This document shows, piece after piece, positions 1 to 11,090 of a stretch of DNA of 64,000 nt. The notes below the pieces were generated by a model that worked only from the letters and a program-made list of their open reading frames with translations, did not search any database and had not been told where the DNA came from. The stretch comes from Acanthochromis polyacanthus (lineage: Eukaryota > Chordata > Actinopteri > Pomacentridae). The DNA lies in assembly GCF_021347895.1 (NCBI RefSeq), contig NC_067113.1, positions 6,057,489 to 6,121,488 on the forward strand, in the 5' to 3' direction. A program made the translations under genes and the position numbers. The number at the start of each line of letters is the position of its first letter. Position 1 is the first letter of the stretch.

Positions 1-605
1 TTTTTTGTGATTGACTTTGACAATGACCAGTTTGTTCAGAGCTGAACTTTAGCCTGTAAGCATGTTTAGAGAATGAGAAAAGAATGTTAACAGCTTGTTA
101 GGAGCTTGTTTTAGGAAATATACTTACAGGTAACAACTTAGACTTTCTGGATAAGCAGGCAACATTCAATCTGGGCTTCATGATAAAATATATCTTCATC
201 AACTGACGCTTCCCCACATTTATGAAGAAACAGACCTGCGAAAGAAAAAATAAAGAACATTGTAGTCATTGTGCATTTTCAGACACAGGACAGGTACAAT
301 AGTCACATATGAATCTGACTCTACATCAGAAGAGTCATTCAATATAAATACACAATGACAAACATTCAACTTAACTTAGCTGCTACAGAGACTGTCTCTG
401 TTATCCATAGACTGATTATTATCTGTTATAAAGTCTTATCTCTAACCAAACAGCATATGGCAGGAACCTTCACTGGATCCTTAGACTGCAAAATGAAAAA
501 CAGAGAGCAAAATAAGAATGGTACAACCAGGTGACAGACGCTGATGGATCTGCACACTAGACCAGGACAAACGTTCCATCGCTGGACTAGTACAAGCTTC
601 TTTTG
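1..605. other. No confident gene; two possible minus-strand exons
   Basis: No gene is recognised here. On the minus strand, 127-239 is bounded by a good acceptor (pyrimidine tract then GCAG at ~240) and a GTAAGT donor (121-126). It is open in one frame throughout, and a second frame stays open until a TAA. A second strong acceptor (TTTTGCAG) ends at ~489 and opens a short segment running to ~437. The two could be neighbouring exons of an unidentified minus-strand gene, but no family motif is visible and chance is not excluded. Confidence 0.2.
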
Positions 606-613
606 GGTATAAC

Positions 614-1474
614 CAGGGGTGAAAGAAGTTTTAAATTCTTGCCGGTACTATTACCAAAAACCTCGTCTGCTCTAACTTCATGCATTTTAAAATAGCAAAG
701 TTAAAATGCAAACAAACAAAAACATATTAATATTTTACTGTAGGCCAATGGAATAGATAGGAATTAATAACACTTGAAAATATGGTAAACTTTTTGCTTT
801 AATTGAAACACTGATAAACATCCAGAATACAAGGCTGTAAGAACAGACATGAGGTCACGAGCAAACACTCCGAATGGAACTAAACATCAAAACACATCAC
901 CTAAAATATTTTCTACAGAGACCTAAAGTAGTTATAGTAGTAGCAGTTAGTTTCTGATTTTCTGTGGTAACCCTTCGTCAGTGTCCCTGTCTTTTCCTTT
1001 AATCAAAGAGGGTATTTTCCTCTGCATTATTTGCTTTGACAAAAAAAATCTTGACTGTTCTGTGGTGCTTCTCTCCGTTTTTATTTAACATATGTATCTG
1101 TCTATGATGACCTTTGTAAATCCTGTTGGTAGTTTTTCAGCCAATCACAAGAACGTGTGGAATTTCAGGTGTAATTTACTGCTCATCCCATCCCGGCGCA
1201 AGCGGGGCTTGTTGACGTCTATTGACCAGTTGTGGAAAATGTCCCAGTGCAATAAATCAAGCGCACCTATTTGCTATTGGCTGCTACTGGCCATAACAAT
1301 CGCTGTGTTATGGAAAGTAGATACACATGCGCTCTCACGTACTGCTGAGTGAACGGTCGATAGCAGGCAGCCGTGCGGCGTACCAACACCAGATCTTTTC
1401 TCGGTGCTACGTACCGCCACCAGATCTTTTGCCGGTACGCAGTACCAGACCGTACCAGCTTACTTTCATCCCTG
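614..1474. mobile_element. Internally deleted hAT-type DNA transposon, 861 bp
   Basis: The left end begins CAGGGGTGAAAG and the right end finishes CTTTCATCCCTG, an imperfect terminal inverted repeat of the CAGGG type used by hAT elements. The flanks carry a perfect 8-bp duplication GGTATAAC (606-613 and 475-482 of the second thousand, i.e. 1475-1482), which is the hAT hallmark. No transposase is visible, so the copy is non-autonomous. Near the right end (about 1378-1460) a ~40-bp unit containing CCAGATCTTTT occurs twice. The inserted-into sequence (1483-1575) is a dispersed repeat also seen at 4527-4640. Confidence 0.8.
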
Positions 1475-3499
1475 GGTATAACCCAAAATCATCACCAGAC
1501 CACTGGACTCATATGAAGCGCCACCCATGGGTTCCCTGAGGAGCAGTTGCTCAGTGTGGTGGCTGTGGCTATTATCATAATCAAAAACATTTTGCTCTAG
1601 TTTTTGTCACTTGCAAAACTTGAGCAAAATGTTTGTGGTTTATGTTGACTAAAACTAGACCAAATAACTAAAACCAAAACACTAAATGTGAATTAACATC
1701 GGGTGCCAAAATTAAAAATCATCCTGTCCCACTGAAACTCCTCACCAGAGAATAAAAATGATTTTGGAAAGGCCTGTTTAGATTTCATACAAGCCTGTTC
1801 AAGCTGTTTCTAAGAAGACGGATCAATGTTTGTTGGAATTCATCATGCACATTTTACAATCACTAGTGTTCTCCTCACACAAAGCAAGAAGGATGATAGA
1901 GAAGCATGCCTATCTGTCTGAATCAGTCCTGCTCCAATATGCTCTATGAATGTGTGTTTGCTTGTATGCTAAGTTGAGAGGTTGTGCCCTGCCGAGTCAA
2001 GTGCAAAAAAAATAACACAAAACATCACGAATTTCAATAATGCAGAGACTTCAGAAAACTTTGGAGCAAGCAACCTGACAACTGCACAGTAAGAACTAGA
2101 GCTGCACGACTGATCAAATAATAATTGCGATCACAATTTTGGTTTCCCACAATTTAACACACATGACTGAGTGTAATACTGACATTTACAATGTTTCCCA
2201 AGCAAAAAACACAGCAAATTGATAACAGCCAATGTAGATGAAGTCACTTAGTTTATGTTATTCTTTTCAAGCTCATTTTTTGTTACACACCTATCTTAGC
2301 TGTCGCCCCTCAGCAGCTGATCACTCAGAGCAGAGGTGTCTCTGTGCACAGCTGCCTACCGAGCATCTACAGCAGCCTGTAAGTAAAGCGCTGAGAGGAC
2401 AGCACTAAAGTGTATCAATGAGCAAACATTTAGCATATGAAGCCTTCAGGGTGCTATTTAATAAATCTTGCTTCTAGAGGATGCACTGGGTGAAAAACCT
2501 TTTTTTAAGCATTATACATTAGCAGGCATATAGCACGACATGGACGTGAAAGCAGTTTTCGATAAAAAGTTCTCCATATATGCCACACAGGCATTTATGG
2601 GCTTAATGAAAGAACAAATAAATTCATTTATTGTAGTTCATCAATCTGATTTATTGATACTGTTGTATAACACTTTTTTATTAAAATGCAATATGACTTT
2701 GAATTCAGTCTTTACTTTTCTGAGTAACATATTGATAAAGTAACTGACTCCACAGGTCCCCAAGACCTAAAATCTAATACCAACTGCACTTAACATACAC
2801 TACAATGTGTTTTACATAAAGAAACACGTTATCCATTTTTGTTGACTGTATTACGTCAAATATATGCGATCCTCTGGCTTCAGCTCTCACAACTCTATAT
2901 ACAGCTATTATCCAAAACCAAAACAGGAAACTGGTGTCTATGGAAACTTCTTTTAATCTAAAGATTTTATAAGAAAGGGAGGTACAGATGATAAAACCCT
3001 ACGGGACAAGAGTGAATGATCGTGACAAAAAGGACAGTACTGGGCTGCAGAGGACATTTTTATAGTTCTACTTCTAAGGAAGTGTCAGTGGGCACCAAGG
3101 CTAGACATGGCAACTCACTGTTAACCCCTCTGGCCACCGCATTTCTAATAGATACTGTTCTAGATTCTAAAACTTGCATATACAGGCAAAAAAAATGTAA
3201 TTTGACTCCTCAGCTCAGAATTTAGCCTTTGCTAACCGTTAACTAACTTTGGCATTCCTGTGAAGCTGTTCCACAATGCCATCACCACAACATTACAAGA
3301 AAGATTTGTTCTAAACAGCAGAAAAAAGGAATGCTAAAATAGATTCATGGATGTTTATGTAGAAATATTACAGTCTAGCTCCGCCAGTGAGATGATTTTG
3401 AAAGACTGCAGTAATAATACTGTATGAGAAGATCTTCCTGTTGGCCATCGAGGACCGTTTCAAAATGATTGGGGAAATGATCTACAGGGGAAAGTTACA
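1475..3499. other. Intergenic sequence with dispersed-repeat pieces
   Basis: Positions 1500-1575 (motif AGTGTGGTGGCTGTGGCTAT) recur at about 4545-4600, marking an old dispersed repeat. About 2098-2160 resembles the end of a widespread fish hAT family (GAGCTGCACGA start). On the plus strand, 3411-3470 reads as an open, protein-like stretch (…FLLAIEDRFKMIGEM…), but its flanks give no convincing splice sites. Nothing else is supported. Confidence 0.3.
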
Positions 3500-3890
3500 A
3501 ATAAAAGTAACTAGCTAAGTAACTGGAATCCATACAAGTTAGGGACTGAAATTGTAACAACAAAGAGGTAAGGCACTGTACTTACATTTATGTATCTTTT
3601 TTTGCTACAAGAAGAAAACAAGCTTTTAACTATCACAGCAATAGCACATTCTAAGACAAGAGCACAAAAGCACTGAGAGAGTGCAGTACTCCACCAAGGC
3701 TGTTCATTCTCCCATATGGCATTGTCAGAAAAGCAGCCTTTCTTGTAGAAATGCAGCATTTGTTTATCAGAAATCCTGGCAACATAGAGTGTAGCCATTT
3801 ATCATAGATGTACCCACAAACAAAATGACCTCGCGCTGAGCACAGGCGTCTGTTATGCATGTGTATGTTATGTATGGATACCAAATCACA
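3500..3890 (-). repeat. Dispersed repeat, same family as 62530-63470
   Basis: The reverse complement of 3640-3890 closely matches 63255-63460. Both contain the shared words GTGCTCAGC, CATGCATAACA and GAATGAACAGCCT, in the same order. The family also includes the segment at 32090-32229/33983-34200, which is interrupted by a MITE. No coding capacity is visible. It is probably a non-autonomous transposon, but its ends were not resolved. Confidence 0.6.
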
Positions 3891-5020
3891 TGACCTAAAT
3901 ATGTAGCAGGTTGTGGGAATGCATGGGATTCAGAAACAAACCTACAATTTAATCAATTGCACCATGTATAATTGCAATAATAGAGTAATAACTAGTAACA
4001 ATAACTGCAAATAAGACATGCTGTTCCTTAAGTGTCATTTTAACATAGCCTATTTTTTTTTTAGCCCAGTAGATTTCCTGAAATTAAATTTGTGACTATT
4101 AATTATTAAGTTATTATGGTTTGGTGTTTGTGTGCCACCTCAAGATTTTCAGAGGCCACATCTATGCGAAAAATTTCTGAAGGGGCCTCAGTGCTTAATG
4201 GAGAAATAAAGTCAAGGCAATTATATTTTTGAAGCACATTTAAAAGAAACTGGAGTTGAACCAAAGTTCTGTACAGAGGAGTGAACGTGTCCACTCTGAT
4301 GACTTCACTGAACAGCACCCTATCTGGCATTTTATTAGTTGGGAAAAGTGAATAGCTGGCGACACAAAAATCTGAGTGTGAGAGCAGAGATTTCACAAAC
4401 ACAAAATCTGTTTAAAATGCAGGGAGGTGGAAAGCACAGGAAATCTGTATAAGCAGCAGTGTATCTGAGTGCAGACAGAGTGTTAAGCAGGAGCAGAGCA
4501 CATCTGCAAGCAAACACAAACAGAAGATGGATGAATCGTCACCCATGGCTCACCTGAGGAGCAGTTTTAAAGCTCAGTGTGGTGGCTGTGGCTATCATCA
4601 TCTTGGACCTAACCCAAATATCATCAAGAAGAGGAGCCTCAGTGGAGCTGAGCTGTGCAATGCAAATGTATCTGGTTCATGTGTCATTCAAAGACAAAAT
4701 GGCAAAGAAGACTCATTTGATGACAAGGACTCTTGACAATGGCCTGGCTTTAGACCCATTCTAAACAGACTGGGTCAGATCAAAGCAGTTCACGGCACAG
4801 CAGGTGACTTAAAGGGTCATCAGTGTGTGAGAGCAGAGGCCTGTACTTTGAAGTAAGATTTAAGGTTAGTGGCAAATCTCCAGGCTTATCTCTGGGTTTT
4901 CAGGACTACAACGGAGGTTCACTTCTTACTAAGGTATATTGCCATGGTAACCAACGCTGCTGAACACATAATCAGCTCTGGAGCAAACAGAATTGGCACA
5001 TATATCAATCAGGCAAACCA
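3891..5020. other. Intergenic; open segment of unknown meaning at 4106-4402 (-)
   Basis: A 98-codon minus-strand open segment (4106-4402) has an ordinary-looking composition and a possible acceptor (TGCCAG near 4325), but no family was recognised and no phase partner was found. About 4527-4640 is the second copy of the dispersed repeat seen at 1500-1575. The remainder shows no recognisable feature. Confidence 0.25.
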
Positions 5021-5364
5021 TTACGACCACTTGACTAATGTTGTGTTGGTCCCCTTTATGCTGCTAAAACTCCTCTGACTCAGTGGGGCAGGAACATAGG
5101 ACCTGTGGGGACGTCCTGTGGCACCGGGATGGTGGCAGTGAATTCTGTGAGACCTGTGGGTTGCAGGATGGGACTGACGTAGCTCAAGCTTATCCTGGCA
5201 CATCTCACATATGCTCAATAAGACTTGCATCTGCTGAGTGTTGAACACCGGGCCAGTCCTGAGCAGTTTCAGTGGTGTGTCGGGGTACATTGTCCCACTA
5301 AGGGTGGCAACTGGCATCAAAGACTGCTGTTGCCATGGGGGTGGGGTTTTGGGGGCTACTTCAT
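5021..5364 (-). CDS. Putative terminal coding exon of an unidentified gene
   Basis: Reading the minus strand, an acceptor (CATTGCAG, just above 5364) opens 114 codons ending in TAA at 5021-5023. The translation is proline-, glutamine- and histidine-containing (PKTPPPWQQQ near its start, ending TLVKWS) and shows no known domain. The acceptor implies an upstream exon ending one base into a codon, completing GAT (Asp). It could be the last exon of the gene whose putative first exon lies at 10680-10729 (-), but the intervening exons were not identified. It could also be a chance open frame. Confidence 0.35.
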
Positions 5365-5984
5365 CTGCAATGTTTAGATGGGTGGTACATGTCAACCATC
5401 CATCTGATTGTCAAGACTTAAGGTTTCCCAGAAGTACATTGCATTTTAACAAGATGATCGATTGTATTTACTTCACCGGCGGTGAGTGATCAGAATGTTT
5501 TAGCTGAGCACTGCTTTCTGATCAATCACTTCTCTTGGAAAACAGCATCACTGGTCCTTGAAGATCCCACAGAGCTCAGTGTACAAACAGTAGAAGAGAA
5601 AGACGAAAATTTTTAGGGCTACAAGTGATTTTAAAGCAGTTTCTTGTTTAAGTGCTTTCATCGAGTGAAGTAATTCCAAAACAGAAACTGACAAAATCAC
5701 TTCAACCTCATACTTGACCTTATACAATTTCCAATGAGCCAACTTATGAATTGAAATTATGTTTTAATTAGTTTTTTACTTGCTCCCAAAACTGTTTCAA
5801 CACAGTCAGAGTTGCAGCAGAAAGAATAAAGCAAAAACTGCATTACACGTCACAAGCATGTGACAGAATGTCAAATTTCTGAATTCCATTTTCCATTTAT
5901 TTTGGACATAAAATGTTTTATTCTACAAATTTCAAATGAAAAATTCTGAGGGATGGTAATTTTATAATCTTTCAAAGTTATTAC

Positions 5985-6333
5985 AAATGTTCAATGTGTG
6001 CGCCACTTGTGACGCGGCACACATCAAGTCAGTAGGGGAGTTTCTGCCACACTCGCTGCAGCCTGTCATGGGTAACATTCTCCAGAGCCTCGGTGGTTCT
6101 GTTCTTGAGCTCCTCTGCACATGTGGGAAGTGGTGGGATATAGACCAGTCCTTTCACGTAACCCCACAGAAAGAAACTGCATGGTGTTAGGTCAGGTGAG
6201 AGTGGGGGGCCATTTCAATAGCACGTTATCTCCATCATCAACACATCCAATCCATCTTCCTGGCAGATTCTCATTACGATAAGCTCCATTATTAGGTGAT
6301 GAAATGATGTTAATTTTTTTGGGGCACCCTGTA
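5985..6333 (-). pseudogene. Degenerate mariner-type transposase 3' end
   Basis: Reading the minus strand, fragments of a Tc1/mariner-superfamily transposase C-terminus can be followed in broken frames: NENLPGRWIG, then a SPDLTPCSFFLWGYVK-like block, then LQRVWQKLPY and CRVTSGAHIE. This block order is typical of mariner-like elements. Stops and frameshifts interrupt every frame. The sequence GGGGCACCCTGTAT at about 6320-6334 may be the remains of a terminal repeat. The copy is old and inactive. Confidence 0.6.
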
Positions 6334-7920
6334 TTATGGTTTGCTCTTCATTTTTAAAAATATGCCACTCCTGTCTCCACACCTGTCTATATCTTTGAAT
6401 GGCAATCCACTGTCAACTCTGCCGCCTTCCTGTGAATGCACTCAAAGTCAGGTTAAGAAAACCTAGGTTGACTTACTGTGCTGATAACCAGCTTTGTGAG
6501 ACTGCTTAATCTACCTTTGGTTTGTTAGGTTTACTGGGCCAGAAAACAAAAATGTACACTGGACATGCTGAACTTGCTTTGTAGATCAAGCCCCTGGACT
6601 TTCTTTTTTTTTTTTCCTATCTTTCTCGTCTGAGTGATCATTTTACATGTAAATACAGCCAAATTCTCAGCACATCTGTTGTGTTTGATTCAATTAATTG
6701 TTGAGAATCATTAATCTACTGGCTAGATTTATTTATCTGGACATGATTGAATAGATTTGAACTGTCTTAAGCATACTCTATGTTTCTGGACAAATATTGG
6801 TTCTGAAATGTGGGAAAGTCTCCCTAAATCACTGCTGTAAGTGTATATCCATTTGATTGGATGGAGATCAGACTTTAGCCATGTCGAAAGGTATACAAAG
6901 GTGTTACTAGGTCCAATCTAGTAAGACTGTCTGCACAATTTTCACAGAAAAGTGACCAAGATGAAGTTTCAGAAATGAAGCTAAGATGTTCAGCTGGCGC
7001 CAGGTTAACGGAATCGAATCATGTCAGAAAAGGGCTTTGGGGCTTGCAGCATTTATTCAAAACCTTTAAAGCCCTTCAAGTCTGGACAAAGGTCTGAAAG
7101 TGACACTAAAAAGACACAAACACAATTTTTACTGACTTGATGTGGATGCACTCTCAAAAGCCCTTTTTAGACACAGTCCACGGATCATTTCTGGCTGCAT
7201 CAATTCATTGAAGTGACACTATCCTGCCACTCAGACTGCTGTGACTTTCCACTTAATGTTCTTCATGCGTCATTCAGATATTAGCCCCACAGTGACAAAG
7301 AAACCTGCAGTAAGCATGTGATATTTGTCATTCACATAAGACCAGACAATACAATGGTGTGGTTATGCATAAGGCAATGACTGACGAAATCCAATAGCAG
7401 CTTCAGCAACAGTTCAAATAAACCAAAGTGAGGCCAAAAGTTTAGGACTAAACTCGAGGACAGCTATGATGTACCAAAATATTAAACTCCAGCTGATAAA
7501 CTGTGACTCTGTGTGCCAGCTCACCTGTCTGAGATGAACAAAAAGTTATTTATAATTAAATTACTTTATATTAAATTACAATTGAAGTCTCTACTATTGC
7601 TTTTTGCGTAACTGCATGCAAATTAACTGTCTTTGGAGACATTTGTGGATCCACCCACTGTTTGATGCTCCAGGTATATAACAAAGTAAAAGGAAACAGT
7701 CTGAAAAAGATGTTAGTGCCGTGTAGAGTGAAACAAGCTTGGATTACATTCATGGAGAGTATCATCTCAATCAAGTTTTAAGGACATTTAATTTGTAGCC
7801 TTGTGAGTCGTGTTGCAACTTTCGCATACAAATTGTGTACCGAGCTTCTCTGTGATGTTTTGGACCAATATTGGTGTAGAATTGTTGAAAAGGTCTTCTG
7901 TAAATCATTTTACACAACTC
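6334..7920. other. Intergenic, no gene seen
   Basis: AT-rich unique-looking sequence. A short piece near 6450-6520 (GATAACCAGCTTTG) is shared with about 21855-21875, indicating a dispersed repeat. No phase-consistent exon or RNA gene was recognised. Confidence 0.3.
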
Positions 7921-8129
7921 AGGCTGCACAGTGGCTTGGTGGTTAGCACTTTCGAGTTGCAGCTAAGAGATCCCTGGTTCACATCCTGGAGTTTGCATGT
8001 TCTCCCTGTGCATGTGTAGGTTTTCTCCGAGTATTCCGGCTTCCTCCCACAGTCCAAAAACATGCTGAGATTAACTGGTAACTCTAAATTGTCTATAGAT
8101 GATGACGTGAGTGTGATTGTTTGTCTGTA
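7921..8129 (+). repeat. tRNA-derived SINE, 5' part (interrupted)
   Basis: The head carries RNA polymerase III promoter-like boxes (TGGTGGTTAGCAC and GGTTCACATCC), followed by the SINE body with GCATGTTCTCCCTGTGCATG and GGCTTCCTCCCACAGTCCAAA. The same family occurs at 23932-24118, 35000-35340 (-), 36182-36530 and 38436-38560. This copy breaks off at GTCTGTA and resumes at 9209 after a 1.08-kb transposon insertion. Confidence 0.8.
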
Positions 8130-8155
8130 TGGGAGATGCCAGTGTTTACAAACAG

Positions 8156-8163
8156 TGACGTCA
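8156..8163. promoter_or_regulatory. CRE-like palindrome TGACGTCA
   Basis: A perfect TGACGTCA lies 50 bp upstream of the plus-strand ATG inside the transposon end. Such CREB/ATF sites are common in promoters; use by this element is an inference. Confidence 0.4.
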
Positions 8164-8212
8164 CGAAGTCACGTGATTACCACGCTGGTTGGCAAGAGGA
8201 ACCAGAGGAACA

Positions 8213-8470
8213 ATGGCTGATGATAACAATGCGAACTATCCTTCCGTGAAATTGTCCGATTATGCTCAATCCTTATCACCTGAGGCCCGACAAAGATACG
8301 TGAGTAAGCTGAGATATCAGGGAAACACTAAAACCTTGCCAGATCCCTACAATTTGAAGACTGGGTGGGTTGACAATCCTTCATTGTGGCCGGACATTTC
8401 CTTCACCGACATTTATTTTTACTTGATTGACACCCATGGGCAGTTCACCCAACCAAAAATATATAATTAT
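8213..8470 (+). CDS. N-terminal remnant of YqaJ-partner-type transposon protein
   Basis: The ATG at 8213 (MADDN…) opens a frame with the words YPSVKLSDYAQSLSPEARQR and later DISFTDIYFYLI. This resembles the conserved N-terminus of multi-copy fish proteins that carry a YqaJ-like exonuclease domain. The match thins out after about 8450, and the frame continues only to 8569 in AT-rich sequence, so the nuclease domain itself is absent. The gene faces the THAP exon across a deleted middle. Family assignment rests on recalled similarity only. The product, if made, would lack catalytic function. Confidence 0.5.
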
Positions 8471-8879
8471 GAATTAAAAATAATATATCTTCTGTTAATC
8501 TTCAACAAGATGTCAAAGAAACGTCAAGAAGTTGCTGTATTTTTTGTCTGCAGTATGGCTTCTATGTAAGAGTAACGGACCCACAGCATTGGTGATCGAA
8601 AATAGGTCAATTCTAAAAAACGATCGCTAGACGCATACAAAAACACATATGGTTACAAATATGAGGCTGCTGGCTTCAGGAGATGTTATTGAATATGCTT
8701 CATTTGACTTTAGTATACTTTCATCGCCTAAAAAGCGATCGGTAACACATGACAACACTGAACCAAACAGATAGTGTAGAGATCGCTTCATGCAAAGGAT
8801 GTGACACTAAATCAATACCTTTTGGTAAATAAGCTCAAAGTTGGACATACTAAACATGCTAAACTGTTGAATAGTTTAC

Positions 8880-9060
8880 CTGAAGAAAAGTGGGAGCCAC
8901 AAACACGATCTCTGCTGCTTACTGGGGTCCAATTTTTCCTGTTGATGGCCTGAAGCCACCGCCATCTTCTCTCTCCTGAAATCGGTATTCGGTGAAATTT
9001 CAAGCCTGATCCCTTCTCAAAACGCTTCGTACAACGAACAACTACACATGATATTACCAT
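8880..9060 (-). CDS. THAP zinc-finger exon of a transposase
   Basis: The ATG at 9058-9060 (minus strand) opens a 60-residue C2CH THAP domain: Cys5-x4-Cys10 (CVVVRC), then LKFHRIP, then RRWRWLQAINR, then WTP, and finally Cys-x2-His in VCGSHF. It ends at a donor (TCTTCAG/GTAAAC at 8880/8879). THAP domains bind the ends of DNA in P-element- and ISL2EU-type transposases. The location inside a TIR-bounded element and the partner gene favour an ISL2EU-type transposase N-terminus. The catalytic exons are missing. Confidence 0.7.
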
Positions 9061-9208
9061 TGTGGTAAATACATGTACAATTTCATTCATGAAAAGCGAT
9101 AACTTTACGTATTTGTAGCAAGCCGTTGTGTTACTGCGGGTTCTTGCCAACCAGCAGCGGTCTTGTACCATGTGACCATAACAAATGACAACACGCTGGC
9201 ATCTCCCA

Positions 9209-9325
9209 CATGTAGCCCTGTGATGGATTGGCAACCTGTCCACAGTGTCCTACGCCGTCACCCTAAGTCAGCCTGGATAAACTCCAGATGAATGAGGATT
9301 AAGTGGTGTATAGATAAAGGATGGA
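9209..9325 (+). repeat. tRNA-derived SINE, 3' part (resumes after insertion)
   Basis: The stretch TGTAGCCCTGTGA…GGATTAAGTGGTGTATAGA continues the SINE that breaks off at 8129. Its end matches the 3' portions at 24000-24118 and 36400-36525. Confidence 0.75.
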
Positions 9326-10679
9326 ATTCACAAAACTCAAAGAACTGTTGCTTGTGTGCGTCTCATTAGTGTGATGGTGCAGTTCAGATTTGTACCTGCT
9401 TTTATGGAAACGTGACCAGGGTGAACATTCTGACATGACAGTGACACGTTCAGTTGACATCCGATTAACAGTACTAGGTGTATGTCTAAAAGGGGCTTAA
9501 ATCTTTTGTTAAATTGCAAAATAACAACAAATGCTATTCTGTTAAAGTCTTAACTAACCAGGATATCAGTGTTATCCTTAACTGACCAAATATTTCAAGC
9601 CTGAAAGCTTAGAATTACAAATCACTGCCCTAGATTTGGATGAGAGTTGCTGCCAGCAGTAAAGGATCTCTACTGTCTTTGTTGAGAAACGTGAATATAA
9701 AAACAATGTTGAAATCAATGCATGTCAATAATTTTACTTCCCTGCATCTCACACAGTGGGTAGCTGTCATAAACTGAATGATATGAGGGCAGTATGACAG
9801 ATTTGTTATGTAGTTCTCTGTCCTCCTCAGCACTAAACACTTACGACACATTTATATGTACAACAAAGTACCAGGTTTCTCCACACACACACACAAAAAA
9901 AACAAGCTTTACAAATGTTGCAATTACAGTGCTCCAAATGGGTGGCTGGACATTTGACCACTATGTTGAAGATACTAGCAGAAACCATGCTGAGTAACAT
10001 TAGCCAGCTATCTAACCAGCTAGCTAGCATTTAAATAGCTGTATTTCTGCCAAGTGCTTTTACAGAACTGATCAAATTTGTATACGACCACAATGTTGAA
10101 GCAATGTGATTAAATACTAGGAGATTACTGCTTTAAATAATGTCCACAGCACACAGCGAGCGAGCGTTTCAAGGTCCTTGGCCTGAGAATTGATGATGTG
10201 TAACGGATGCTAATATTACCACATAACATAATAATTTATGCTAGTGAAGGCGATCCTCTCACATTAAGAAATATTTGGGACAATCTGAACCAATGTGTCC
10301 GTTACCATCGTACATAGCGTTACCATCGACTTGTATAACTGCAGTGGAAACCTTGCAGCATTCTAACATGGTAACTCACCGAGCATGGCTAGCAAATGTT
10401 AATACAAGCGGATCGGCTGTCTGGCAGCAGCTAATTGCCTGTTCATCTTACTAGATGTATGAGTGTATTTGCCTAAACTCGGACAGTGCGATAGATGGAA
10501 CGAACCTGAAACATGGCTTTACCCGAAATGAGCAGGGTATAACGCAGCACAACGCCTGGCCAGCAAAAGCCACCATGCACCATCATGTCAGCCAGCTAGC
10601 GAGCTAACAGCTAGCGAGGCCAACAAATCCAGAAGAGTGTTCGAGAAAGACGAATTAAGCGACTCGGTAATAAACTCAC
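9326..10679. other. No gene recognised; possible alternative first exon
   Basis: Mostly unique-looking sequence. A GTGAGT donor on the minus strand at about 10374-10380, following ATGCTCG, could mark an alternative short first exon. Tandem GCTAGC/AGCTAAC words occur around 10000-10030 and 10590-10620. No other coding signal is supported. Confidence 0.25.
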
Positions 10680-10729
10680 CCGCTGTGTTTTTCCGATGGA
10701 TCGTCTTGAGTAAAAACACTCGAAGTCAT
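10680..10729 (-). CDS. Putative first coding exon of an unidentified minus-strand gene
   Basis: The ATG at 10727-10729 (minus) opens MTSSVFTQDDPSEKHS and runs into a strong donor GG/GTGAGT at 10680/10679. The sequence lies in a CpG-richer stretch downstream (in gene direction) of YY1-like and ETS-like promoter motifs at 11020-11090, as expected for a housekeeping first exon. The protein was not recognised and downstream exons are not certain; 5021-5364 (-) is one candidate terminal exon. Confidence 0.4.
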
Positions 10730-11019
10730 TCGTTGAATATCCTGACTGCCATTCACTATCGTCCCGATTTGGTGGCTAATCGTTCATGGGGGACCAATTC
10801 CTTTCACCTGGGCCTCTGCTACGCCATAACAGCAACGTAAACTACGTAACTCGTGCTTCCAGCTGCTTGTCCGTCTACTAGTCCGTTCACTAAAGGGAAC
10901 GAGAATTGCGGTGTTCGCTGCTGAGCTCCAACTGTGGGGAGTTCCACACTGGCCTCATCTCAGTGCACAGAACCGATGACGGGCTGGTACACAGAGCACC
11001 CAAATGCAGACAAGACGGT

Positions 11020-11090
11020 GGCCGCCATTTTCCAATCCATACCGGAAGTCCTTACCGGGAAGTCCTTACCGGGAAGTCCTTACCGGAAGT
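11020..11090. promoter_or_regulatory. Promoter-like cluster: YY1-type motif plus four tandem ETS-type sites
   Basis: GGCCGCCATTTTCC (about 11023-11036; reverse GGAAAATGGCGGCC) fits the YY1 consensus. It is followed by four near-regular (13-14 bp) repeats ACCGGAAGT / ACCGGGAAGT at 11041-11049, 11054-11063, 11068-11077 and 11082-11090. The GGAA-containing motif is the core of ETS/GABP binding sites found in CpG promoters. It lies ~300 bp upstream of the putative ATG at 10729 (-). Regulatory activity is inferred from motifs only. Confidence 0.5.

Larger units (their letters stand above)
8130..9208. mobile_element. ISL2EU/PIF-type transposon, internally deleted, two convergent genes
   Basis: The element begins TGGGAGATGCCAG and ends CTGGCATCTCCCA, a perfect 13-bp inverted repeat. 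Both ends also share the subterminal word GCTGGTTGGCAAGA in inverted orientation. It interrupts a SINE, and comparison with intact SINE copies gives a 2-bp TA target duplication with one later change (CA on the right). It carries the 5' part of a plus-strand gene (8213) and a THAP-domain exon on the minus strand (8880-9060), facing inward. A THAP transposase plus a YqaJ-type partner protein and a 2-bp TSD is the known layout of ISL2EU-group elements. Only ~1.08 kb remains, so the middle has been lost. Confidence 0.65.

Noticed and set aside
3403..3470. Plus-strand protein-like stretch FLLAIEDRFKMIGEM
   Set aside because: Too short, no convincing acceptor or donor, and equally open on the opposite strand.
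4106..4402. 98-codon minus-strand open segment as a gene
   Set aside because: No recognised family, no certain splice partners, ordinary AT-rich surroundings; left as unresolved.
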